Shown in pieces: positions 46,748 to 58,928 of a DNA stretch of 64,000 nt. Made by a program: the position numbers and the translations under genes. Below the pieces are notes generated by a model. The model saw only the letters and a program-made list of their open reading frames with translations, was not told the DNA's origin and did no database searches. The DNA is from Corylus avellana. Lineage: Eukaryota > Streptophyta > Magnoliopsida > Fagales > Betulaceae. Each line of letters begins with the position of its first letter. Within the stretch, counting starts at the first letter, position 1. Location: the NCBI RefSeq assembly GCF_901000735.1, contig NC_081544.1, positions 35,725,235 to 35,789,234 of the forward strand. The letters run 5' to 3'.

Positions 46748-49700
46748 TCAAAAGCCAAACTCGTATGGCGCTTTGAACAGCTGAAATTCTTGAAAATGGC
46801 TGCTGCCATTATTGGTTGAACTAAAGATATGAGACCGGGAATCAGTGGACTGCTGTAAGGTCCGCCATTGTTCTGATGAAGCATGTGGCAAGCCCTCGGT
46901 CATCACAGGCTGCGGCATACTAGAATGACTTGTATGGTTGGCGTGTGGGTGCGGAGCTGGTTTTGACTCACGTGAACCCCAAGAATCGGTTGACAGAAGA
47001 GAGAGAGCACGTCCAAAAACCTGTGTTGCATCCAGCTCGGTGGAGGTCATGGGTTCTTGTAAACCTGCAAAATGTAGCCGCCTACCATTTTAGGTGCACA
47101 CCTTTAGACAAACATGAAAGGTTTAACACAAGAATTCCTGTCTCCATCCATTGGAAAAAGGCAACATTAGTCTCTGCAACAATTTTGGGACCTTTGTTTC
47201 AGTTAGCTTATATGCTCCAAATCTTTTCTAAAGAATTATCTAGAGTTTCTCAACAATACCAAAGTCTTTCGGGGTCACTCTTCTCAGAGGTGCCAGCATA
47301 CTCCTTTAATTATGTCTAAATTATTTTAGACAACTCCTTAACAACCAGAAGCTCTATGTTTTTGCCACTGGATACTTTACAATATTCAGCACTTCCTCGT
47401 ATGTAAATTATTTTCATAATACACCAGAATTGAGAAAATATGCCATCAGTTTATTGTACGGTTTTCTTTAAGATGGCTAAGGCTAGCCTTTCTTGTCAGT
47501 CACAAATTTGAAGATTACTTTCTTGAACAAAACCACCTACCATGTATTTATCAAATTTCTTCCCTCGAGTCTTACCAAAATGATTAATCAAATCTAGCAG
47601 GCACAATGGAGATTAGAACAGTAAGAACTCTTCCAATCTCCATTGTGCTCTGCTAGATTTGAGGAATTATGCTTCTTGCTTTTCAAATGCTTATCAAGAC
47701 AAAGTTCCATAATGCCTAGATCTGGATGCGTTTCCAACAATCTCATTTATGCTAAAAACAAGATACTGAAGGCTATCTAATCATGTTGCATTTTTTTCCT
47801 AATGGCCATTGAAGCATGCATGATAGTTAGTTGTCTAATCAAGTGAGCAATCTCAAGTCTATATGACAACTAAGCCATTGGTTCAGTTCTGAAAATCCAA
47901 AACCATTTCACAAGTTAATCTAAAATTGAACGAATATTTTGTAAGGCTAAGTTCTCTGAGAGGAAGCAAAAAACAAACCTGGGTTGAGAACCTCAGATAT
48001 GGTGCCCTTGGATGGCAAGAGCATAGTGGAATCATGACAGAGTGTCGTGATGACGCTTGGCATTTCATTGCTGGGCAAATGCAATGGCATATCAGTGTCT
48101 CTTGCTTTCACAGGCTTCAGAGGATGCTCTTTTGATTGGGTAAACTTACCGCTGCATATGTCCTCCCAAGTCAAATTAGCAGCAGCCCTTGAGTAAACAA
48201 GTGGCACTCTGTCAAAGACAAGGCTCATCTGTTGTTTCCCATCTGTAGAGAAAGTCACAAATTATGACAAACTCAATGGATGGGTTTTGGTTCAATAATA
48301 AAGCTAACTGCGTTATCATAAGTGGTTGTATTAATAATAGACCTTATTGTGCATGGCATTTATCATAATGTAACTCATACAACAGAATAGCAATTCTGCT
48401 ATTAACTGGCTGTTAAGAATGCATAAACATAGATCTTACTTGAATTAAATGATAGAACAAAGACGATGAACACAGATTAAAGAAAACAATGACAATCAAA
48501 GTGATTGACTACCAAGAATCTTCTAAAACAGAGGAACAATATGTTTAACTAGTTAAGAACTAAAAGGTCAACACCAGCCTACCAGGCATCAACTACTCAC
48601 TTCACAGCTTGAGTACAGCAGGTGCCCTAAACAATTCCTAGCTCTCCATTTACCTCAACTTCTGTTCGCAGCATTACAACATATATACCTACGGTTTTCT
48701 ACCTTTAGTCTAACTTACTCCCTCTAAATTGAGATTACAGGTGTATCCTACACTTAAACAACATTAAACACAGATCTGTTCCACCAGTGCCCCTTTAAAG
48801 CATACAAGCCTTTCTTGACTGCCACTATACAAGTCTTATTACAAGAGAAGACCTTACTAATGACTGCCCTTCTTTTAAGGACCACAACTGCAATACTTTT
48901 CCAATCGTAACCAAAATCCCCTCCCCCGTATAGCAAATTCATTAAAAGCGCAAGGGGAGGAAAAAAACTTATCATAATATCAGAGAAGAACTATTTCAAT
49001 GGTTCCACTGTTCTTCCGACCAGATTCTGCATTCCATGTTGAGATGAAGTATGGAGGATGCCAAAATGTCATTGTGCTATTATTGGGTGAGTTTGTTAAG
49101 GATAAGATTGCTCTAAGTAAATTGTGAATTTGCATTTGCAGTTTCTAAATTAAGAAATTTTAAATATCCAAGCTATTAGAAAAAAGGGAAAGACAACATT
49201 ATTTGACTTTAGAGGAACTCCATAAATTAAGCTCTTTATTCCCCAGCTCCATATAAATCCAGCAATTTTTGCGACACCCTTGCCATTTCATCATTACATA
49301 TATGACATATCCAAAAGGCACCACATTGCCACAAATTCACAAGTTGTTATTGTGACACTCCATAAAGTTAATCCCACATTGGGTGTGTGAATTATAAAGG
49401 TGTTCATGAGTGCTAAATCCCACATTAGTTCCTTATTGGGTAAGACTGGTTTTATATGTGATTCTAAAGAGCTCTAATTGTAATTTGACTAGTCTTATTG
49501 GAGTGATGCAGCAAATTTGACTAGCGTTTTTCTTAAATCATTACAAATGGTATCAAAACAACCTAATAGCACCATATGGCGCTTAGGCACTACATGACAT
49601 GGGCTATGGCAAGGACATAGGGGATTTGAGTGGGGGAGATTGTGACATCTTAGAAATTTAATCCCACATTGAGTGAGTAGATTATAAAGGTGCTTATGAG

Positions 49701-51049
49701 TACTAAATCCCACATAAGCTCCTAACTAGGTGAGACTGAGTTTTATAGTAGAATATTTTATAAGATAGTAGAACCTTATATTTAGTAAAAGACATTTGAG
49801 TTGAGATGATTATATCACAAATTGTTACAGAAATCACCTTAATGCATAATTTATTGATTCAAGAAAGTGGATGGGGTATTAAAATTAATACCAATGTGTG
49901 TAACAGCATGTTTATATGAGAAACCAATCCAGGTAACTCTATACTAGGAAAAGAAAAGAAAAAAAAAAAAAATAGTTAGATACCAAGTTTAAATCTAGTA
50001 CCATAAAGTGATGAAGGCAGCCTTGCTGAATTTAACCGGACTGCTTCTGGCTGTGGCTTGCGCCGCCTAGCGTTATGATCAGAAAGACGCCTGCGACAGC
50101 TTCGCTTCTTTTCATCAAACTCGGACAGACCATGGAACCTTCAGCATAGCAAATAATATGGTTACTAGTACCAAACTTATTCAGATGAGCTAAGACTTTA
50201 AACCAATTTTGATTGATTGATATATTAATCATGAAACATGAGAAGTTATTATTTTTCAAAATAACAACAGATCAAGAGTGACTATGAGAAGACAATAAAA
50301 TAACAGTCTCTCAAATATTTGCTGGATTTTACTATGTTCCAATGTAACTACCATTTTATAAGAAACTTTTACCTGCTACATTGCTGACAAAACCGACGTT
50401 CCCGACCACCTACAATGACCTTTGGGGATTTGGAATGACTTTCACAAACTCTGTGTTTGCGATGGTAATCTTTTGCTGATGAGAGGTCAAGGTTACAGTC
50501 TTCAACTTGGCAGTGTGGTGGGTGTGTACCCTGATAACTGGACTTAAATTTCTTAGCTGCGGTGTTGGATGACATGGGAATCATAGATAAACTTGAGGAC
50601 TCTGTATTGCCTCCTACACAAGCATCTTCAAAGTACATCTGCTTACCAAGCTTTAGACTGAGCAATGGCTCACCAGAACCAGATGAAGGCTCAAGTGTTG
50701 GAGAAGTTTCATTTGGTTCAACCTTGGCCAACTCTTTCTTACTGTTTAAACCATTTGGAAAACCTCCGAATGCCTCGAAAGTGAGTTTGGATGCCTTACT
50801 TTCACCTATTGATGAATTTACAGAAGCTGATTTTGAGCTTTTTGATAGAGAAGTATATCCCAGCTCAGGGTCAGACCCACCACTACCTCTACCACTCCCG
50901 GATGCATAAAAAGAAACAGAATTAATTCCTTGATCTCCTTCCATACCCCATTCTGTTGGTTGCAATTTAGAATTTTCAGTTGCTTTTGTATTGAACATGA
51001 ATAGGTTCTCCCACTCCCACTGTGAGGCGGATTTCTCATTCCACTCCAT
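46748..51049 (-). CDS. SPL: SBP-box transcription factor of the SPL2/10/11 group
   Basis: Four coding exons on the minus strand: 51049-50373, 50138-50002, 48242-47979 and 47064-46748, joined in phase to 464 residues. It begins [20 protein letters not shown], like SPL2/10/11-type proteins. The SBP domain (about 180-256) is complete: [43 protein letters not shown], then [20 protein letters not shown], which overlaps the nuclear localisation signal. The conserved intron interrupts the domain after CQQCSR. SBP proteins bind GTAC-core DNA and control phase change and flower or shoot development. The last exon carries a miR156 site coding for ALSLLSTDS. An in-frame ATG 18 bases upstream (51067, [10 protein letters not shown]) is an alternative start. 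Intron 2 holds a TRIM element and intron 3 a short hairpin. Confidence 0.92.
46991..47010 (-). promoter_or_regulatory. miR156 target site in the last SPL exon
   Basis: The minus-strand transcript reads GTGCTCTCTCTCTTCTGTCA, the canonical miR156/157 target of SPL genes, in the codons for ALSLLSTDS. Post-transcriptional repression in the juvenile phase is expected. Confidence 0.92.
47588..47662. ncRNA. near-perfect 27-bp-stem hairpin in SPL intron 3 (candidate small-RNA precursor or mini-MITE)
   Basis: TCAAATCTAGCAGGCACAAT (47588 onward, arm to 47614) pairs with the segment 47635-47662 across a 20-nt loop, with a single one-base bulge. The stem is long enough for one Dicer product. It could be a young microRNA precursor on either strand or a relic of a tiny inverted-repeat transposon; the sequence alone does not decide. 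Confidence 0.4.
49351..49755 (+). mobile_element. TRIM retrotransposon in SPL intron 2
   Basis: LTR 1 (49351-49545) begins TGTGACACTC and ends ATTACA. It is followed by a degenerate primer-binding site (TGGTATCAAAAC at 49548), about 80 bp of internal DNA, a polypurine stretch GTGGGGGAGAT, and a second LTR copy starting TGTGACATCT at 49641 that loses similarity near 49755. Both copies share AATCCCACATTG and TAAATCCCACAT. The size and absence of coding sequence are those of a terminal-repeat retrotransposon in miniature. It is antisense to the SPL transcript. Confidence 0.75.
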
Positions 51050-53000
51050 TAGCAACAGGGAGCTCATAAATTTGTATCACACACCCGTCTCCAAAAGATG
51101 CATAAGCAACTGGTCACTGCACCCTGCAAGCATTACTCGGGGTTAAATTTGAGTTTGTTCAGATTCTATGGAAACAAACCAAAGCACCTTAAATTCACAG
51201 ACGCGGTAGGAAGAGTACACTGTTAGGAGACACTAAAACGAAGCGGCAGCAGAATAAGCCAAATCAAAAGCTAGCTCATATCTATCAAGAACATCTGAGC
51301 ATGCATTACCTTCAAAACTCACATAATGAAAGGACTAGGCCTCTCTTTTGTGCTTCGGATGGTGGTTATATCACAGGAAGCAAATCCGATTTCCCTTTCA
51401 GAAAACAATGTCAAAGTGCTCGTCTTGTTCCCTCCCTACGTACACAGCTCAAGATATATTCCAAAAAGAATTCCCATCTCTTTCACCATGACGAAGATAA
51501 ACTAGCAGATCTCAGTTTGCCTCGCCTGCCCTATCCTATTAGCTAAGTCCACACGTTATCTGCTATCTTTCGTGTTCTAGAGATCCTAGCCATGACTTCT
51601 GAGTCAGGTACTCCAAAGAGCCCACCATTCAAAAAATAAAATCACCTTTTCCCCCAGTAAAGACGGTAAGCGTTCCCCGATTCCCTGCAACACTTACAGT
51701 AACTCACCTTCCTATGGTCAAATTCCTTTAAATTTCTACGGTTACTCACCCTCATGCAACACAGCCCTTCTCTCTCTCTCTCTCTCTCTCCAATAATTTA
51801 TATGAAATGCGTAGCTTTTTACAAACACTGGGAAGCCGTGCTTAGCAAACCTTCACCTTTAGTAAATTCGCATTCAAACAAACAAAGAGCCTAGACCTCC
51901 AATAATTCACATTCAATGCCCTCTGGAAGTTTTAACTCACAAGGCAGTCATGAAATAAGACACACAACAACCCATCAACAAAATGTTAGAAACCTTAAAA
52001 GAGCAGACAAACCCAACAGATACCCGCAACTAAACCCACAATTCTCCACCTTTCTTATGTAACACATTGATGCCACCAACTTCACCCACCTAATCAAACA
52101 CACCAAATACCTATCAACAAACTCAATTATATAGCAACCAAATGCAGAATTGAACACTGCTTTGATCAAGCTCCAATAACAAAAATATGATATCAATCCT
52201 ATCATGCTTCCTATATTGCATTAAATTGAAAAACTAAAAAAAAAAAAAATGCATCGAAGACAAATAGGTAAACTAGCTTTTGGGCAAGAAGAGACCGCAC
52301 AGTCTTTGATGCAAACTGTCAAAATTAATGAAAGCTCAGTATTAGGTAGGTGCTGGTCCCAGTCGCCTAGGGTTTTGTTGGTTTGGGAAAAGTCTTGGTC
52401 CCCTTTCCTGTAGTACCAGACTCCAACCACAAACGAAGCAAAACAAAAAACCAAAAAAGATTTCCCATCGACAAATTTTTTAGTCAGTAAAACGGCGTCG
52501 TACCGCTTTCTCTTGCAGCCACAACTTTCCCGAGAAAATAGAAATCCAGAAGAAAAGCAAACGCATCTTTTTCCATTTCCAAAGTTCAAACCAACACTAG
52601 AAATTTCAGAATACGCAAACAGATGTTTCTCCAAATTTAGAAAATATCGGCATCAACTCCACTCCTCCATTTTATCTTTACTATCACTCCTATTTTTCTT
52701 ACCAAAACAAAAAGAACAAAAATATCTCTTTCTTTGTTTCAGATTGCAGAGAAAAAAAAAAAAATCGAAGAAAACCAAAAAGAGAAATTTCAGGGAAAAT
52801 CTGGGAGAATTAGAGAGCTTTCTTTGGATTCAGAAATTAGAAAGTTGAAGAGCAAGATAGAATGCAGAGAGCTTACTCGGTAGCTCAGAACGATAATCAA
52901 CGAGCTCGATTGGGAATTGGCGGAGCCTTTTGGATTCATACCATTCCGCTCCAAAACGACGTGTGCTCGCAACGTACTTCTTGCTCTCACACTAATCTTA
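51050..53000 (-). promoter_or_regulatory. SPL 5' leader and promoter region
   Basis: An acceptor-like site at 51124-51125 suggests a leader exon from 51123 to the start codon, so a leader intron is likely, with a first exon perhaps near 52500-52900. The leader segment would contain a small upstream frame of eight codons (MHLLETGV) before the main ATG. CT/GA-rich tracts occur at 51771-51790 and about 53009-53020. The first exon and transcription start are not certain. Confidence 0.4.
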
Positions 53001-54606
53001 TGAAGCTAGCTCTCTCTCTCTATGCTATGCCTCAGGCCTGCCTGTTTTTTTTTTTTTTTTTTTTTGGCAGTAAAAGAAGGGAATCAAAAGCAAGGGAGAG
53101 GGCGAGTCGACTCAGCTCGGAGGTTGACCAGTCTCTTTTGGTCAACCCAGAGTAAACTCAAACCCAAACCCAAATTAAACTTCAGCATCACACAATTAGG
53201 GACTTATATGGCCGCAATTATGCCATAACAACTCCGCCTTCGGAGTTTATTAGTAATGTTATAAGGTGATTTTAAAAGTTACATCATATTTAAAAAGACT
53301 TGAAATTTATTTTAATAATTTTTATTATATTACTTGAAATTTATAATGTTCCACAAATAATACAATTAGCTAATCTTATATTTTATTAATTTATTATTAT
53401 AAATAAGTGTTTGGAAATCTGAATTCGATTTGAGCAATTTGGGTAATTCATAGAGGCTAGAACGATGAGCTATGAGACTCACTTATCTCCAATAGTTTTA
53501 CTTTTGCGGAATTGAAATTTGGACAACTAAGCTCTTTCCTAATCTATAGAGTTGCCCAATTCAGAGAGTTAATTGCAATCAATCTCCATCAAGCGTTTGG
53601 AGTTATTCACTTATTCTTATGGACAAGTTGGACAAGTTGACATTATGATACTAGAAAGGGGTCCAATTGTTGGGATAAATAATAAAAATAATAGGCATAA
53701 AATCAACATGGGATGTGATCGAAGGTATGGATTATTTTAATGGGAGGTGTGGCAATTTGTGCATAGATAAGTGGACAGTGAGAGGTGGGTCATTCACTTA
53801 AATCACTACCGGCGGATATATTAAAATAGAAGAAAGATGGATTTGTTAAAACTAATATTAAACAAGTAATTGTTTGGGGTGGATTGAGGTTGGCACCAGG
53901 TGGATTAGTCAGGTGAGTGAGAATTGTTAATTTGAGGTCCACGTGAGCACGTTTGCACATGTTATTAGTTATTACTGTCTGTGATCAAAGGTTAAAATGT
54001 GGAAGTTTGATACGGACACAATATAAATTTAATTCATGGTCAACTTTTCTCTTACGTGTAAAAAAAATTTGAATTTTAAACCAAATAAATTGTTTTTTTT
54101 TCCAAATTTCAGAATCCCAAAATCATCTCTCTCAATTTTTTTTTTTAGATGACACGTGGAAGAAAAATTTGCCATAAATTAGATTTGTGTTGTGACCTTA
54201 ACATTTTCCCAGAATGTGCTTACCCCAATGTTAATTGCCACTGTCATTATCACCTACCAAACACAAAATCTAAGTGAGGACTTTTTCCAAAAAACTTGTC
54301 CCATGGGATCACGCTCATTGGTTAAAGTCTCCCCTCATTCAGAACTATGCCCCTCCACATCAAATGGGGTTTACTTTTTTAATGTATTAAAACCATCCAC
54401 TTCCGAAAGAGGAGAAACAAGTTGAATACTTTACTATTTATTGTGACGATCCACGACGAGTCCACCCAAAAAAAAAAAAAAAGTCATTATACAAAAAGTA
54501 GGGTAAACTAAAACTTACCTCTTTCACTCTACCATTTTATTAGCGAAGTTTCTTCAATCTTTTAATTTAGTTAATATACTTGTTGATGTATCATTGAGGT
54601 TGCAAT
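53001..54606. other. gene-free intergenic DNA
   Basis: No gene recognised. A long T run lies at about 53044-53065. The segment 53252-53290 (AGTAATGTTATAAGG, then GATTTTAAAAGTTACATCA) resembles the MITE at 26688 and may be a truncated relative. Confidence 0.45.
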
Positions 54607-55309
54607 CAGTGACGGAATGAGGGGAGCCGGTATAGGCCATGCCCCACCTCCCCTCAAAATTAAGGTCAAACTTTAGTTTTTAAATATTTGGTCCTTACCT
54701 ATGTATGCTAGAAAAAATAAAAATTGGTCCCTATCCACAATTCTTTTGGCCCTGCTTATAAATATTTTTGGCCTTATTCAATAAAAATTTTGGCTTACCT
54801 ACTAAATATTTTGGCCCTACTGCCCATACCCAAAAAAAATGTTGAGCCATACTCATTAAAATTTATAAACTGGTTACTCATTCTTAAATCTTTTAACCCT
54901 TGCCCATTAAAAACTGTAGTAACCTTATTTTTGTCCATAACCCATTAAGCTAGTTGCCTATTGAGATTTGGCTCTATCTACTAAATTTTATATTTCTTGA
55001 GCATTTAGTTGTACATCTCATTACTATTCTAGTCCTATACAAGCACAAGTCCACAATCAAGATTTAATTTTCCAAACGAAAAATAAATGAAAAAACGCAA
55101 TTTGCAATACAAAAGTAGTGCTTTGTTTTTATCTTAAACTCACTATGTTTTCGTCTCATGGTTGTTGCTTCTTCTTCGTGTGATTTTCAATCTAGGTCTT
55201 TAATTTATTTTTTTATTTTTTCCTTTTTTTTTTCTAGTTTATACCCTAGTGTGTACCTAACCGCTTTATGGATTTCCTTAGGCTATTGAACCACAACTTT
55301 AGATGATAA

Positions 55310-55340
<31 letters not shown>

Positions 55341-55423
55341 TAAATTTATGCCTTAGCCTTTTTATTTTTTTTCCTAGGTTTATGCCTTGGCCCTGCCCAT
55401 AATATTCTCTGACTCCGTCTCTG
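54607..55423. mobile_element. non-autonomous hAT transposon (817 bp)
   Basis: The ends CAGTGACGGAATGAG and, inverted, CAGAGACGGAGTCAGAG are imperfect terminal inverted repeats of the hAT type. They are flanked by an exact 8-bp duplication GTTGCAAT at 54599-54606 and 55424-55431. No transposase coding sequence is visible. An (AAT)n tract lies inside at about 55312-55337. Confidence 0.85.
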
Positions 55424-56178
55424 GTTGCAATATCCTCACGTTGCAAGCAAAAATAACAACAACTGCCCTACGTAATATAAAAATTTCTAGAGAAATACAT
55501 TAAGAAATTAACCCAGGAAAATGGTTTTTTGTTTTACCAGATTTCTATGGGTTTTTTTTTGGGGGGCAAAATGGAATATTACAACCCCAATAGTAGATAG
55601 ACGGGGCACATTAATTAAATTAAAAAATTGATGGGACATTATGAATAGCATGGTAGATTAAGTGGAGGAGGTAAAGTGTTTTTTTTCTCATTTTTATTTA
55701 TCATAATTTTTTAAAAAAACTGCACTTTATCTCCCTAAAGTATTATTTATTTGACACTTATATTTCAAAAGTTTTAAAAGTGACACTTTGAATCCCACAT
55801 ACTACATAATAGTGACACTTAGTGCCCTCCATTATTATTATTATTTGTCTTTTTTAGACGGGACTTATATCAAGTGTTTCAAATGTAATAACCCCAAAAT
55901 GCCTCTAGTTCATTTGTTTTTGTATTAATAGTTTTTTTTTAAAAAAAAAGAATTTTTGCATTAATAGTTGATAAAACCATTTTAAAAGCAGACTTTGATG
56001 GCTTGATATTTTTAAAGACCACTTTTTTGGGGTGGTCGAACAACTAAGCCACTTATATAGAATGTCACATTAAATTAACAAAATGTTGTAACATATACAA
56101 AATGTCAACTCAACTTTACGCTTGAAAGAAAAAAACAAAAGGTAGTGGAGAGCCTCTGCCACTTGGGACTAGGGTCTT
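55424..56178. other. gene-free AT-rich DNA
   Basis: Nothing recognisable besides A/T runs and the right hAT target duplication at its start. Confidence 0.5.
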
Positions 56179-56436
56179 ACGGATTGAAATCCCTTCTAAT
56201 TACTTAAAATTAAAAAAATTTATGTTACAAAATTGTGACTATTTATTTTAAATTTAATGGTCTATAAAATCATTTAAATCCCGATAAAACAAAAGTCAGC
56301 TTAAAATCAAAATTTAATGCTTTGTTATACAAAAGTAGTTAGTATTTTATAGGCTATTCGATTTAAAATGAAGGGCCACAATTTATAACATGAGAATCCA
56401 TAATTTTAAGTAATTGGAAAAGATTTCAATTCAGGT
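56179..56436. mobile_element. MITE-like inverted repeat downstream of ACOS5
   Basis: The left arm (GGATTGAAATC, then CTAATTACTTAAAATT) and right arm (AATTTTAAGTAATTGG, then GATTTCAATTC) are inverted copies with mismatches, extending inward through TTATTTTAAAT / ATTTAAAATGA. The duplicated block that follows the second assembly gap begins within the equivalent of this element. Confidence 0.65.
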
Positions 56437-58029
56437 CTGACCGCCACTAAAAACCTTATTTTGGGTAGCCCAACTATTTGTTAAACAAATAGGGAAAAAT
56501 ACAGAAAACGAAAATGCTCCTAATGTGTGTTACAACGTCACTTTCCTTAAGAAAATATTTTCCCCCACCAGAATTGGTATGCAACAGGGTTTACAGCAAA
56601 TTTTTCTCCAGGATACAATGGAGCCCAGAAACCTCTGTGTTTTTAACTGCGTTATGCACAAACGAAATTAAAATCCGAAAATACCCTTAGACTTTCTATT
56701 CTAATCAAAGACAAAAAATAAAAGGATAATGCTTATTTTTAAAATTCAAACAAGGGTATTAAAGAGAATTGAATTGTCATAGATAATTATCTATTATCAG
56801 ATAATTTCGAATTTCAAAATAAAACTGCTATTTTGAATTTCGAAGATAAAACTGCTGTTTTGAATTTCGACTGTTTTGAATTTCGAAATATAAACTGCTG
56901 TAAACTGTTAATCCAATTGGCACTTAAATCTGACCGTTAGATTAAATAATTATTTAATCTCAATCGTTAGATCAACAATCCAGTAGATCTAACCATTGGA
57001 TCTACTTAAGAAGCATTCTACGGTTTAGATCAAACCTCTAGATCGAACGATCTTGACCGTCCAAAAATGAATGGTCATGATCTGATCGCTCCGATGCTTC
57101 GTGCTAAGTGCCAAGTGCGCCATCAAGGCGCCACTAGCGCCCTACAGCCCACGCCACACGCGCGCGTGCGTCCAGTGCTTCGCACCATACGGTAACATGT
57201 ATTAGGGTGTACCCTAGCATAGATCATTTAACAGCTTAAATTTGTTGGAACTTATAAATGCCAACAAAATTTTCACTCTTTCCAATGTGAGATAACTTTC
57301 ATTCAATGCTCTTTAAAACCTTCCATTTAAAACATTCCCAAGACACAAAATAATATCTATATATATATTTATTTTGAAAATATTTCAACAATATTCCCCA
57401 TAAAAATGTTCAAGGGTGCCCGGACCCCACTCTCCCCCACCTTTTTTTAGTGTGCAGTTATTTTGTTAACCCTAACAAAAAAAAGGACATCACATAAGAA
57501 AATGGGCATTTTAGACAATTTATGTTCAAAAAGGTCGCGTGGGGAGCATGTGATGCGAGCTCCATCTAAATTGACAGACACAAAAAAAAAACTAAAGACG
57601 GGTGGTAAGTATTACGGTTAGGTAGTTGATAGCCGAAACCAAATGACTGATACCCCAAGTAGTTGGTAGCCAAAATTAAATGAGTGATACTTTGGGAGGT
57701 AATGTAATACCCCACCAAAACACATCGAATTAAAAAAAAAAAAACTAAGGAATAATTTATCTATAATTCAAACACTAACCCAAGGGAGATTTAATAATAT
57801 GGTATGACAGTCTAAAAACACTACAAAGACTAATAGTTAACAAGAGAGCTTCAATAAATAGGGATTAAGAAATTTAGCTTTAAAAACACTTAGAAATTTT
57901 GAAAATCAGGAAAAACGTTCAGACGATCGGTGTAACGTCCGGACAATGCCACGTCATTTAATCACAAAGTCTCAGTGATCAGAAGGCGCAGGAAGGCCGT
58001 GATGTTATTCGAAGATTGGACTGCGTTGG
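56437..58029. other. intergenic DNA downstream of ACOS5, with dispersed-repeat character
   Basis: No gene. Noteworthy are a cluster of GTTAGATC/TAGATC-type short repeats at 56930-57060, a GC-rich spot at 57105-57180, and a segment near 57240-57400 (CACTCTTTCCAATGTGAGAT, then AACAATATTCCCC) that resembles the end of a copia-type LTR; no element borders were found. All of it is repeated at 61329-62967. Confidence 0.4.
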
Positions 58030-58879
58030 TTAGCTGTGGAGATTTGCCCGCATCTTTCCTATCATCTTCTCTCTAATAAGCCTTCTCATTATTTTCCCAG
58101 AAGGTGATTTTGGGATGGTGTCCACAAAGTGCACCACCCTCACTTTCTTGTAATGTGCAACATTTGATGCGACGTAGTTTATGACGTCTTCTTCACTCTC
58201 GTTTCCACCTGGGCTCAGCACAACGCTTGCAGCTGGGATCTCCCCGGCCTCCTCATCAGGCAGTCTGAAAATTCCATAGCACCATTATAAATTCGAGAAA
58301 CATGTTAATTATGAACAAAAAAGAAGAATAAAGATGCTGATGCTCACGGCACTACGGCTGCGTCTTCAATTGAAGGATGAGTAAGAAGAATAGCCTCTAG
58401 CTCAGCAGGAGCCACCTGCAAAGGAAATTAATGTATTTGTCCCAACTTGGTAAATGCTTAATTTTCTTCATCCGGGACAAATTGTTCTTTCAAATTTTCT
58501 CCAATCTAGTGAATTAAACTTGTATTTGTCTCTTCATATGAATTTTTAAACTTGAATATTATGATATTGAATTATTGAACTCACAATCGATCTCTAGTTT
58601 CCAAGCAATCAATTAAACCTTGAATTTGAAACAATTCTTTAATTTTTCCTTATCTCGCTGTTTGAGTGCTAACCCGTAACATGTCAGGGACTTACTTGAA
58701 AACCTTTGTACTTGATTAACTCCTTAATGCGATCCACAATAAAAATATTTCCTTCATCATCTATGAATCCTATGTCACCACTGTGAAGCCACCCTTGCTT
58801 GTCAATGGTCCGGGCAGTCTCCTCCTTATTATTATAATAACCTGAAAAATTTATACCAATTAAGGAGCTATATATAACT

Positions 58880-58928
<49 letters not shown>

